A program made the position numbers and the translations under genes. The notes under the pieces were generated by a model. That model saw only the letters and a program-made list of their open reading frames with translations, searched no databases and was not told where the DNA came from. A DNA stretch of 12,193 nucleotides from Candidatus Saccharibacteria bacterium UBA7683. Lineage in GTDB: Bacteria > Patescibacteriota > Saccharimonadia > Saccharimonadales > UBA7683. Below, piece after piece: positions 1 through 5,822 of the stretch. The number at the start of each line of letters is the position of its first letter. Position 1 is the first letter of the stretch. The stretch is taken from NCBI GenBank assembly GCA_002482925.1, contig DLGX01000049.1, forward strand, positions 1 through 12,193, written 5' to 3'.

Positions 1-216
1 TGTGTTTCGTTTGAAGGTAAGGCAGAGCTACTTGAAGATATTGATGAAAGCTCAACCGCGTATCAGGTGGTGGCAAAACGGCATAACTTAGATTCTGAAA
101 TTCTTGACACTGAAAAGTTCCCGCCGTTTTACAAAATCACGGTAACAGACTTTTATATGTTTGATGGTCGCGATTCAAAACCAGCACAAAAATACCATTT
201 ACCTTGGAATAACTAG
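1..216 (+). CDS. C-terminal part of a probable pyridoxamine-5'-phosphate-oxidase-like (FMN-binding split barrel) protein
   Basis: This open frame enters from the left edge and ends at TAG 214-216, giving the last 71 residues of a protein whose start lies outside the window. The pattern GKAELLEDIDE, a central helix-like stretch, then FYKITVTDFYMFDGRD resembles the C-terminal strand order of FMN-binding split-barrel proteins, where a 'G.a.lved..e' strand is followed by 'f.l.p..v..fdg'. The tail KYHLPWNN is polar and has no membrane segment. No FMN-contacting residue can be checked because the N-terminal half is missing. If the assignment holds, it is a cytosolic flavin-linked oxidoreductase or stress protein. 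The deformylase gene starts 11 bases after the stop, so the two are probably co-transcribed. The family call is a resemblance only; the coding status is much surer. Confidence 0.55.
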   Translation, partial: CVSFEGKAELLEDIDESSTAYQVVAKRHNLDSEILDTEKFPPFYKITVTDFYMFDGRDSKPAQKYHLPWNN

Positions 217-227
217 AAGGAATTTAG

Positions 228-788
228 ATGAAAATTATGCATATAACCGAATTCGGAAATTCGGTGCTTCGTGAAACAGCTAAAAAAGTAACGTCAGAAG
301 AAATTAAATCTCAAAAAATCCAACAGCTTATTAAGAATATTAGGCATACACTGACTGAGCAAAAACTGGGGGTGGGTTTGGTTGCGCCACAAGTAGGGGA
401 GAATTTAGCAATTTCCGTTATTGCAATTTTGCCGACTAGACACCGGCCAGATGTTGAACCATTTGAACTAGTAATTGTTAATCCAAAAATTACAAAAACG
501 TTTGGCAATAGAAAACAGATCTGGGAAGGCTGTATTAGTGCAGGAAAAAGCGGGTTGTTTGCAAAAACACCCCGGTATCTAAAGGTCGAGGCTGAATTTC
601 TAGATGAAAACGGTGAGAAACACAAAAAAATTTTTGAAGGTTTGCAGGCCCAGGTAGTTCAACACGAAATAGATCACTTGAACGGTATCTTATTTATGGA
701 TCACGTAAAAGACACTTCAACTTACATGACTATGAAAGAATACAAAAAACAGGTTAGAGATAAAAAACGGTCTGATATTGCAAAGTAA
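228..788 (+). CDS. def: peptide deformylase
   Basis: This metalloenzyme removes the N-formyl group from initiator methionine of nascent proteins at the ribosome, before methionine aminopeptidase acts. All three family motifs are present in the 186-residue product: GVGLVAPQ at residues 48-55 (usual GxGLAAPQ), EGCIS at 100-104 with metal-ligand Cys102, and QHEIDHLNGILF at 145-156 with ligands His146 and His150 and catalytic Glu147. Length is normal. The Val in place of the first Ala of motif 1 is a mild departure from consensus. A basic, lysine-rich tail (about 170-186) follows the catalytic helix, as in many bacterial deformylases. The ATG at 228 is chosen because GAAGGA (216-221) sits six bases upstream. 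It lies 11 bases after the preceding gene. Confidence 0.95.
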   Translation: MKIMHITEFGNSVLRETAKKVTSEEIKSQKIQQLIKNIRHTLTEQKLGVGLVAPQVGENLAISVIAILPTRHRPDVEPFELVIVNPKITKTFGNRKQIWEGCISAGKSGLFAKTPRYLKVEAEFLDENGEKHKKIFEGLQAQVVQHEIDHLNGILFMDHVKDTSTYMTMKEYKKQVRDKKRSDIAK

Positions 789-807
789 GGTAAGCCAGCG
801 CATACTC

Positions 808-827
808 TATGCTAGAACTAAAAGGAG
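808..827 (+). promoter_or_regulatory. possible -10 box and ribosome binding site of the membrane protein gene
   Basis: TATGCT (808-813) is a four-of-six match to TATAAT. It is followed by the strong Shine-Dalgarno sequence AAAGGAG (821-827), which lies 13 bases before ATG 841, a somewhat long spacing. No good -35 box pairs with TATGCT. An alternative reading, TTGCAA (778-783) with CATACT (801-806) at 17-base spacing, overlaps the end of def. The ribosome binding site supports ATG 841 over the upstream in-frame TTG at 778. Confidence 0.35.
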
Positions 828-840
828 TAACTTTCATTAC

Positions 841-1482
841 ATGAATAACAAAATTATCGTTAAAATATGTTCATGGTCATTATCTATTCTTGTTACAGCG
901 CTTGCGCTTGTGGTGTGGTCAACTGAAAGACTTTCTTCTGGTGCGTTTACTACCTATAAATTATTTCCTGTACTGGGGCTAATCGCGTTCAGTCTTATGT
1001 GGACACACTATGTTGTAGGTGCTGTTCGGAGAATGATGAACGTTGAAGTTAGTGAAGTAAAACGTTACTACAAATACACAAGCTGGGCTGTTCTTGCATT
1101 AATTCTGCTTCATCCTGGGCTACTTATTTATCAGCTTAATAATGACGGCTTCGGGTTACCTCCACAGAGCTACCTGACTGTTTATGCAGAGCCAGTTATG
1201 AAGTTTGCTATTATGTTTGGAACAATAAGTTTACTCATTTTCTTAGCATTCGAATTCAAAAAGAAGTTTGGTAAAAAATCATGGTGGAAATTTGTTGAAT
1301 ATGCGCAGATTATTGCGATGGGCTTTATTTTCTATCATGGTTTAACACTTGGAAGAGAGCTTTCAGTTCCATGGTACCGCACGCTGTGGTTCTTTTACGC
1401 AGTGAGCTTAGTTTCAGCAGTAACTTACAATTATTGGTATGATAGTAAGGTAAAGAAAAGAGGTGAACATGGAACGAAGTAG
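841..1482 (+). CDS. six-helix membrane protein, ferric-reductase-like / heme-b type
   Basis: The 213-residue product has six hydrophobic stretches, at about 9-27, 41-62, 79-98, 118-139, 153-170 and 178-198, and no soluble domain. Histidines lie inside three of them: His56 (WTHYVVG), His91 (LLHPGLL) and His166 (FYHGL). An arginine pair follows helix 2 (AVRRM). This resembles the ferric-reductase-like transmembrane domain, whose helix histidines bind b heme and carry electrons across the membrane. Three membrane histidines are fewer than the four needed for two bis-His hemes, so a single heme or another role is possible. No FAD/NAD(P)H domain is attached. I start at ATG 841 because it has a ribosome binding site and the first helix begins soon after; TTG 778 would add 21 polar residues overlapping def. 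The last 14 bases overlap the cupredoxin gene, suggesting a shared electron path. Confidence 0.7.
   Translation: MNNKIIVKICSWSLSILVTALALVVWSTERLSSGAFTTYKLFPVLGLIAFSLMWTHYVVGAVRRMMNVEVSEVKRYYKYTSWAVLALILLHPGLLIYQLNNDGFGLPPQSYLTVYAEPVMKFAIMFGTISLLIFLAFEFKKKFGKKSWWKFVEYAQIIAMGFIFYHGLTLGRELSVPWYRTLWFFYAVSLVSAVTYNYWYDSKVKKRGEHGTK
1457..1463 (+). promoter_or_regulatory. ribosome binding site of the cupredoxin gene
   Basis: AAAGAGG lies inside the end of the membrane-protein gene, five bases before ATG 1469. It decides between that ATG and the in-frame GTG at 1463, which overlaps the last base of the site and so cannot use it. Confidence 0.6.
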
Positions 1483-1912
1483 GTCATCAAAACTTGTTGT
1501 AGGAATCGTGCTGTTGGTATTGGGCGTGGCTTTGCTTATCTGGGCTTTAACAGGCAGAAAAGCAGAAGCACCAGCTACAAGTACTGAAGTATCTCAGAGC
1601 ACTAATACTCAAAGCCCTGCAGACACAAGTAGCCAGTCTGATACCGCAACCATTACGTTTACAAACGAAGGCTTTAGCCCAGAAACACTTACGGTTAAAG
1701 CTGGTACGGTCGTCACGGTTAAGAACGAATCTGATGATTCAGTGCAATTTTCTTCAGACGATCATCCAACTCACCGTGAAAACACAGAAATGAATATGAA
1801 GACATTAGCTTCTGGGCAAAGCGGTACATTCACAGCTAAAACAGTAGGCACGCACGGGTTTCATGATCATATAAACGACAGCAAAGTCGGTACGTTAGTG
1901 GTTACCCAGTAA
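1469..1912 (+). CDS. membrane-anchored, His-rich cupredoxin-like protein lacking the blue-copper Cys
   Basis: The 147-residue product has a basic N-terminus, one membrane segment at about 9-28 (signal anchor), a Ser/Thr/Gln/Ala linker at 31-58, and a compact beta-rich domain at 60-147 facing outward. The domain opens with TITFTNEGFSPETLTVKAGT, the typical cupredoxin start, and ends GTLVV, the typical last strand. A plastocyanin-like protein would carry a Cys-x-x-His-Pro-x-Met ligand loop before that strand. Here the loop reads GTHGFHDHINDSKVG (127-141) with no Cys and no Met, while DDHPTH (97-102) supplies more histidines. His99, His102, His129, His132 and His134 are the candidate ligands. 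Any copper site is therefore all-His or mixed, not type 1 blue. The domain call is firm; metal binding and function are inference. It overlaps the membrane protein gene by 14 bases and abuts rnhA. Confidence 0.78.
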   Translation: MERSRSSKLVVGIVLLVLGVALLIWALTGRKAEAPATSTEVSQSTNTQSPADTSSQSDTATITFTNEGFSPETLTVKAGTVVTVKNESDDSVQFSSDDHPTHRENTEMNMKTLASGQSGTFTAKTVGTHGFHDHINDSKVGTLVVTQ

Positions 1913-2353
1913 ATGCTGACTTATTATACCGACGGCAGTTGTAGTCCGAACCCAGGACCTGGTGGATTTTCGGTTATCGAAGTCACCAATGCCAACAGCG
2001 AACCAGAAATGAAGCCAGTTAGGTTAGGGTACGACAAAGAATCTACAAATATCCGCATGGAAGGCAAGGCGCTAATAGCCGCGCTTGAACATGCGGATGG
2101 TGCAGACTGCGAAATTTTTACCGATAGCGAATTCTGGATTAACGTTATTACTAAATGGTCACTTGCATGGGAAGCTAATGGGTGGCAGAAGAAGGGCGGT
2201 ATTAAAAACCTTGATATCGTACAAGAAGTTTGCCCGCTCTATAAAAAATCAAAGGCAAAACTCACTTGGGTAAGAGGCCATAACAATGACCCTGGAAATG
2301 AAATGGCAGACGAATGGGCTAATAAAGCTCGTTTAGAAAAAATTACACTGTAA
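1913..2353 (+). CDS. rnhA: ribonuclease HI
   Basis: Ribonuclease HI cuts the RNA strand of RNA-DNA hybrids, removing replication primers and R-loops in the cytosol. The 146-residue length is typical, and the active-site residues are in order: Asp7 in YTDGSC, Glu50 in RMEGKA, Asp71 in FTDSEF, then His123 and Asp133 in VRGHNNDPGNEMADEWA (120-136). The region around 75-100 (WINVITKWSLAWEANGWQKK) matches the helix and basic protrusion of E. coli-type enzymes, which aid hybrid binding. The ATG follows the TAA of the cupredoxin gene with no gap and no clear ribosome binding site, so translation probably depends on ribosomes finishing the upstream gene. The link to the redox genes is positional, not functional. 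Confidence 0.93.
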   Translation: MLTYYTDGSCSPNPGPGGFSVIEVTNANSEPEMKPVRLGYDKESTNIRMEGKALIAALEHADGADCEIFTDSEFWINVITKWSLAWEANGWQKKGGIKNLDIVQEVCPLYKKSKAKLTWVRGHNNDPGNEMADEWANKARLEKITL

Positions 2354-2380
2354 GTAATCCTACATAAACACTAAGATGCT

Positions 2381-2426
2381 TATGATACGCTTATACTATA
2401 AGTTTAATCTTTTGTGTAAGAAGGAG
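2381..2426 (+). promoter_or_regulatory. promoter with palindrome over the -10 box, and ribosome binding site, of the oxidoreductase gene
   Basis: TATACT (2392-2397) is a good -10 box; an alternative is TATGAT (2381-2386). The main box lies within a perfect 13-base palindrome, CTTATACTATAAG (2390-2402). A strong Shine-Dalgarno AAGGAG (2421-2426) precedes ATG 2432 by five bases, so this gene has a leader of roughly 25-30 bases, unlike the leaderless genes further on. No convincing -35 box is visible. Confidence 0.5.
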
Positions 2427-2431
2427 TTTTT

Positions 2432-3154
2432 ATGAACAAGCCAAACTATTCAGACTTAAAAGCGGTATTTATTAATTGCACGCTCACGAAATCGCCTGAA
2501 AAAAGCCACACTCAGTTATTGGTAGATGCGAGCGCAGATATTATGGAAAAACAAGGCGTAAAGGTTACAAAGCTTCGCGCTATTGATCATGATATTGCAC
2601 AAGGCGTATACCCCGATATGCGCGAACACGGCTGGGAAACAGATGAATGGCCAGAGATTTATAAAAAAATTCATGAAGCGGACATTTTAGTACTTGCTGG
2701 TCCAATTTGGCTGGGAGATAACAGTAGTGAAATGAAAAAGGTAATCGAACGCCTTTACGCACAATCAGGAGATCTAAACGAAAAAGGCCAGTGGGATTTT
2801 TATGGCCGAGTTGGCGGATGTTTAATAACGGGTAACGAAGATGGTATTAAGCACTGCGCACAAAATATTTTATACAGTCTTCAGCATGTTGGCTATACGA
2901 TTCCACCGCAAGCAGATGCTGGTTGGATCGGCGAAGCTGGCCCAGGCCTAAGCTATGGCGACAAAAAAGAATCAGGCGACAGAGAGGGGCTCGATAATGA
3001 TTTTACGAACCGTAACACTACTTTTATGACCTGGAACTTAATGCACCTCGCATCGATGCTTAAACAAACAGGTGGAATTCCCGCTTACGGCAATATGCGA
3101 AAAGAATGGGACGCAGGTTCACGATTTGATTTTGACAACCCCGAATATCGTTAA
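2432..3154 (+). CDS. flavodoxin-fold NAD(P)H-dependent FMN oxidoreductase
   Basis: The 240-residue product has the flavodoxin-like fold of the NADPH-dependent FMN reductase family. It begins with a beta strand and phosphate loop, LKAVFINCTLTKSPEKSHTQ (9-28), expected to hold FMN phosphate. Next come AGPIWLGDNSSEMKKVIER (89-107), the family's isoalloxazine-side loop and helix, and GGCLITGNEDG (128-138), the third flavin loop. Two aromatic- and glycine-rich stretches (162-175 and 216-222) complete the domain. It should be a soluble FMN protein passing electrons from NAD(P)H to a quinone, nitro compound or metal; the substrate cannot be read. There is no signal peptide or membrane segment. It has its own promoter and ribosome binding site, so it is probably a separate unit. 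From memory, very similar proteins are common in Actinobacteria, so transfer from a host is possible but untested. Confidence 0.85.
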   Translation: MNKPNYSDLKAVFINCTLTKSPEKSHTQLLVDASADIMEKQGVKVTKLRAIDHDIAQGVYPDMREHGWETDEWPEIYKKIHEADILVLAGPIWLGDNSSEMKKVIERLYAQSGDLNEKGQWDFYGRVGGCLITGNEDGIKHCAQNILYSLQHVGYTIPPQADAGWIGEAGPGLSYGDKKESGDREGLDNDFTNRNTTFMTWNLMHLASMLKQTGGIPAYGNMRKEWDAGSRFDFDNPEYR

Positions 3155-3237
3155 AAGCTAAATGAAGTTCTGTGACACATGTAGACAACAGGGGTAGATG
3201 TTGTAAAAAATATATGTTCAAACAACCTCATGCCAGG

Positions 3238-3243
3238 TACAAT
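3238..3243 (+). promoter_or_regulatory. probable -10 box of yvcK, leaderless type
   Basis: TACAAT ends seven bases before the in-frame GTG 3251, so transcription would begin at or next to the start codon. The upstream in-frame ATG 3230 lies before the box, would not be in such a transcript, and has no ribosome binding site. The -35 region is poor (TTCAAA 3217-3222 at 15-base spacing). Confidence 0.4.
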
Positions 3244-3250
3244 ACAGGAA

Positions 3251-4252
3251 GTGAAAGAAATATACGCACCAAGATTTGTTGTAATAGGCGGAGGAACAGG
3301 AAGCTTCACGCTCCTGAGCGGACTCAAGCAGTACGCTAACGATATTACTGCACTCGTAAACATGGCTGACGACGGTGGATCAACAGGCATACTTCGTGAT
3401 GAACTTGGAGTTTTGCCACCCGGAGATATACGACAGTGCTTGGTAGCTCTCAGTGATTCGCCCCAGCTTAGGGAACTGTTTAATTATAGATTTCCTGAAG
3501 GGGGAGGGTTACGCGGTCATAGCTTCGGCAATTTATTTTTAAGTGCCGTAGAAAAAATGACGGATAAATTTGAAGATGCAGTTGAGCTTGCTAGCGAACT
3601 GCTTCGTATTCAAGGCAAGGTAATACCTGTTACAACAACAAAGTCACAGCTAATACTTACCCAAAAAGACGGCTCAGTAGTACGAGGTGAATACAAAATT
3701 GGTCACCACAACTTCTTAGGAAATACAAAACCAATAATTTCGCTTGATCCAATTGCGCATTTAACAAAAGACGGCAAAGACGCAATTGAATCGGCAGACG
3801 TTATTGTAATAGCACCTGGAAATTTGTATGGTTCGCTTGCGCCAGCGTTGGTAGTTGAAGGCGTACGTCAAGCAATTAAGAAGAGCAAAGCAAAGTTAGT
3901 CTATGTCTGTAACCTAGTAACTAAGCCCAATCAAACTGACGGTTTTAAAGTGCATGATTACGCCAGTGAAATAGAACGTTTTATAGGTGCTCCGTTAGTA
4001 GACTATGTTATTTATAATACTGACGAGCCACCTCGAACGCTATTAGAAAAATATATTCATGAAGGCGAAAAAATTGTTGAATTTGATCTTGAAAGATTTG
4101 AAAAATGCCATTACCAAGCAATAGGCTTGCCGTTGATAGCAACCGATCCGATACCGCAGCGTCAGCATGATGCCATTGCAAAAAGCAGAAGCCTGATTCG
4201 TCATGATACCGACGCAGTTTCACGTCAGCTCATGAGGATTTACTTTGAATGA
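3251..4252 (+). CDS. yvcK: YvcK / CofD-like gluconeogenesis factor
   Basis: YvcK proteins are cytosolic, bind UDP-sugars such as UDP-GlcNAc, and in Bacillus and relatives are needed for growth on gluconeogenic carbon and for envelope integrity. They share the fold of CofD, a phospholactyl transferase. The product shows a Rossmann-like start RFVVIGGGTGSFTLLSGLK, the family signature MADDGGSTGILRDELG followed by LPPGDIRQCLVALSD, the Gly-rich GGGLRGHSFGNLFLSA, and VIVIAPGNLYGSLAPALVV. The length, 333 residues from GTG 3251, is typical for the short form. I prefer GTG 3251 because a -10 box lies between it and ATG 3230; ATG 3230 would add seven residues. TTG 4245 of the next gene lies inside the last codons, giving an 8-base overlap and likely translational coupling. 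In a CPR cell the role is more likely envelope-related than gluconeogenic. Confidence 0.9.
   Translation: MKEIYAPRFVVIGGGTGSFTLLSGLKQYANDITALVNMADDGGSTGILRDELGVLPPGDIRQCLVALSDSPQLRELFNYRFPEGGGLRGHSFGNLFLSAVEKMTDKFEDAVELASELLRIQGKVIPVTTTKSQLILTQKDGSVVRGEYKIGHHNFLGNTKPIISLDPIAHLTKDGKDAIESADVIVIAPGNLYGSLAPALVVEGVRQAIKKSKAKLVYVCNLVTKPNQTDGFKVHDYASEIERFIGAPLVDYVIYNTDEPPRTLLEKYIHEGEKIVEFDLERFEKCHYQAIGLPLIATDPIPQRQHDAIAKSRSLIRHDTDAVSRQLMRIYFE
4234..4238 (+). promoter_or_regulatory. ribosome binding site supporting a TTG start
   Basis: GAGGA lies six bases before TTG 4245. The nearby ATG at 4249 is out of frame and reaches a stop after two codons, so the TTG is the only sensible start for the downstream HAD gene. 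Confidence 0.6.
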
Positions 4253-4910
4253 GCTAAACGTATTTATTGATTTTGACGAAACACTTTTCAACCACTACGC
4301 GTATCTAGATTGGGCGGAGCAATTCTTAAAGAAATTTGGTATGAGCCCTGGGGCATATCGAAAAACAGTAGACGCCTTTCATACTAATATGGGCGAAAAG
4401 CTTCGGCTGTATAATCACGAAGAACATATTTTCTCAGCAAGTGGTAAGAAATGGTCGTATATTTCAGGGGAATTTGAACGGGAGCTAGCACGTAATAATC
4501 ACGATTTTTGTTACGAGGATACTCATGATTTTTTGCATGAAATTATGAAATCTCCCTACGATGTAAGAATTCTGACGTATGGAAACGGCGAGTATCAGAG
4601 GTATAAAATTAAAACCTGTAAAACACTCGGAGGCCTCCATATACCAGTACATGTTGTTACGCAGCCAAAACGAGAATTCTTAGCAGAAAATTTTTCTAAA
4701 TCACCTGGGGTTTTAATTGATGACAAATATCCTTTAAATCTTCCAAAAGGATGGACGCACTTTTGGATTAACCGCGCTACAGAATTAAATAAGCCAAAAT
4801 ATGATAAGAATACCAACGCAGTAGCAATTAGTAGCTTATCGCAGGTTGCTTCAATGTTGAAAAAGCTTGATACTATAAAGCAATGGCAAGCTTACGAAGC
4901 AAAGCGGTAA
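4245..4910 (+). CDS. HAD-superfamily hydrolase (probable phosphatase)
   Basis: The 221-residue product carries the haloacid-dehalogenase motifs: motif I DFDETL at residues 9-14, with nucleophile Asp9 and acid/base Asp11; motif II Thr111 in ILTYGN; a probable motif III Lys142 in QPKRE; and motif IV Asp159-Asp160 in LIDDK, for magnesium. The DxD-x-T signature points to a phosphatase rather than a dehalogenase. Residues about 15-100 between motifs I and II form a mostly helical cap, as in C1-type members. There is no signal peptide, so it should act in the cytosol; the substrate is unknown. The start is the rare codon TTG, supported by GAGGA six bases upstream. It overlaps yvcK by 8 bases and the esterase gene by 28, which suggests the three are made together. 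Confidence 0.8.
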   Translation: MNELNVFIDFDETLFNHYAYLDWAEQFLKKFGMSPGAYRKTVDAFHTNMGEKLRLYNHEEHIFSASGKKWSYISGEFERELARNNHDFCYEDTHDFLHEIMKSPYDVRILTYGNGEYQRYKIKTCKTLGGLHIPVHVVTQPKREFLAENFSKSPGVLIDDKYPLNLPKGWTHFWINRATELNKPKYDKNTNAVAISSLSQVASMLKKLDTIKQWQAYEAKR

Positions 4911-5788
4911 TTACTGCAATAAAAAAAGGTGGTTTACTCAGCAAGACTATAAATGCGGATAATCTTGATTTAATGCGTAGAAGGTTCCTAGTACTTGAAA
5001 AGTTTTTTCCAAAACCACGCTGGGCACGTATAGAGGCAGTCAATAGGGAGGACTTTAAAGGTGAATGGATAACGACGCCTAAGTCTCGTAAAACAAAAGT
5101 ATTGTTTTATGTTCATGGCGGCGGATTCGTATTTGACTTAACAGTACTGTATAGAGATCTTATAGCACGCTTAGGACGAGCCGGAAAAATTAAAGTTTTT
5201 GCACTTAACTATAGTCTTGCTCCCGAGCATCCGTTTCCTGCCGCGCTTCATGAAGCAGTTGCTGCTTACAAATGGCTTTTAGGTCAAGGTTATAATGCAT
5301 CGGATATAATATTTGGTGGTGACTCCGCAGGGGGCACGCTGATACTTTCATTACTACAACACCTTAAGACAAACAAACTACCTTTACCTATTGGTGCCGT
5401 AGTGATTTCTCCACCAACTGACGCAACCCTCAAGGGGTCGACTATAGCCAGCAATCGCAGTAAAGATTTCTACATAGCACCTGAAGCACTTAAGTTCTTT
5501 ACAGATGCATATAGCGGAACTACGCCACGTGATGATCCCATTGGATCTCCACTGCATGGAGACTGGTCGGGTATGCCGCGCTTACTCATTCATGTTGATA
5601 AAAATGAGATTCTCTACGATGATTCCGTGCGACTAGTTACAAAGGCGAGGGCGGCCGGGGTAGAGGTTGAACTTCATGTGAGTCATGAGCTATTTCATGT
5701 CTGGCATATATTTGCTCGCTATATGCCCGAGGCAAAGCAATCTATTGAAAAGATCGGAGAGTATATTTTTAAGTACACACAAAATTAA
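4883..5788 (+). CDS. alpha/beta-hydrolase, HSL-type (family IV) esterase
   Basis: The 301-residue product belongs to the hormone-sensitive-lipase-like carboxylesterases. It shows the oxyanion-hole motif HGGG (78-81), the nucleophile elbow GGDSAGG (145-151) with Ser148, and His272 in ELFHVW (269-274). The catalytic-acid position in HVDKNEILYDD (237-247) appears to be Glu242 rather than the usual Asp; Glu is a known variant in this family. The LNYSLAPEHPFPAAL stretch (108-122) is also characteristic. There is no signal peptide, so it is likely a cytosolic esterase or deacylase for short acyl or acetyl esters; the substrate is unknown. The ATG lies inside the end of the HAD gene with no strong ribosome binding site. 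TACTAT (4871-4876), six bases upstream, could be a leaderless -10 box, but this is weak. Confidence 0.87.
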   Translation: MASLRSKAVITAIKKGGLLSKTINADNLDLMRRRFLVLEKFFPKPRWARIEAVNREDFKGEWITTPKSRKTKVLFYVHGGGFVFDLTVLYRDLIARLGRAGKIKVFALNYSLAPEHPFPAALHEAVAAYKWLLGQGYNASDIIFGGDSAGGTLILSLLQHLKTNKLPLPIGAVVISPPTDATLKGSTIASNRSKDFYIAPEALKFFTDAYSGTTPRDDPIGSPLHGDWSGMPRLLIHVDKNEILYDDSVRLVTKARAAGVEVELHVSHELFHVWHIFARYMPEAKQSIEKIGEYIFKYTQN

Positions 5789-5807
5789 CGGATAGTTAAT
5801 GAATCAC

Positions 5808-5816
5808 TGCTATACT
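5808..5816 (+). promoter_or_regulatory. extended -10 promoter of the helicase gene, leaderless type
   Basis: TGCTATACT is an extended -10 element (TG, one base, TATACT). It ends six bases before ATG 5823 and three before ATG 5820, and no ribosome binding site lies between. The same nine bases occur before pyrC. The in-frame ATG at 5799 lies upstream of the element. Confidence 0.6.
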
Positions 5817-5822
5817 AGCATG

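Noticed and set aside
778..840. TTG 778 as the start of the membrane protein
   Set aside because: It overlaps the end of def, has no ribosome binding site and adds 21 polar residues; ATG 841 has AAAGGAG upstream and leads directly into the first membrane helix.
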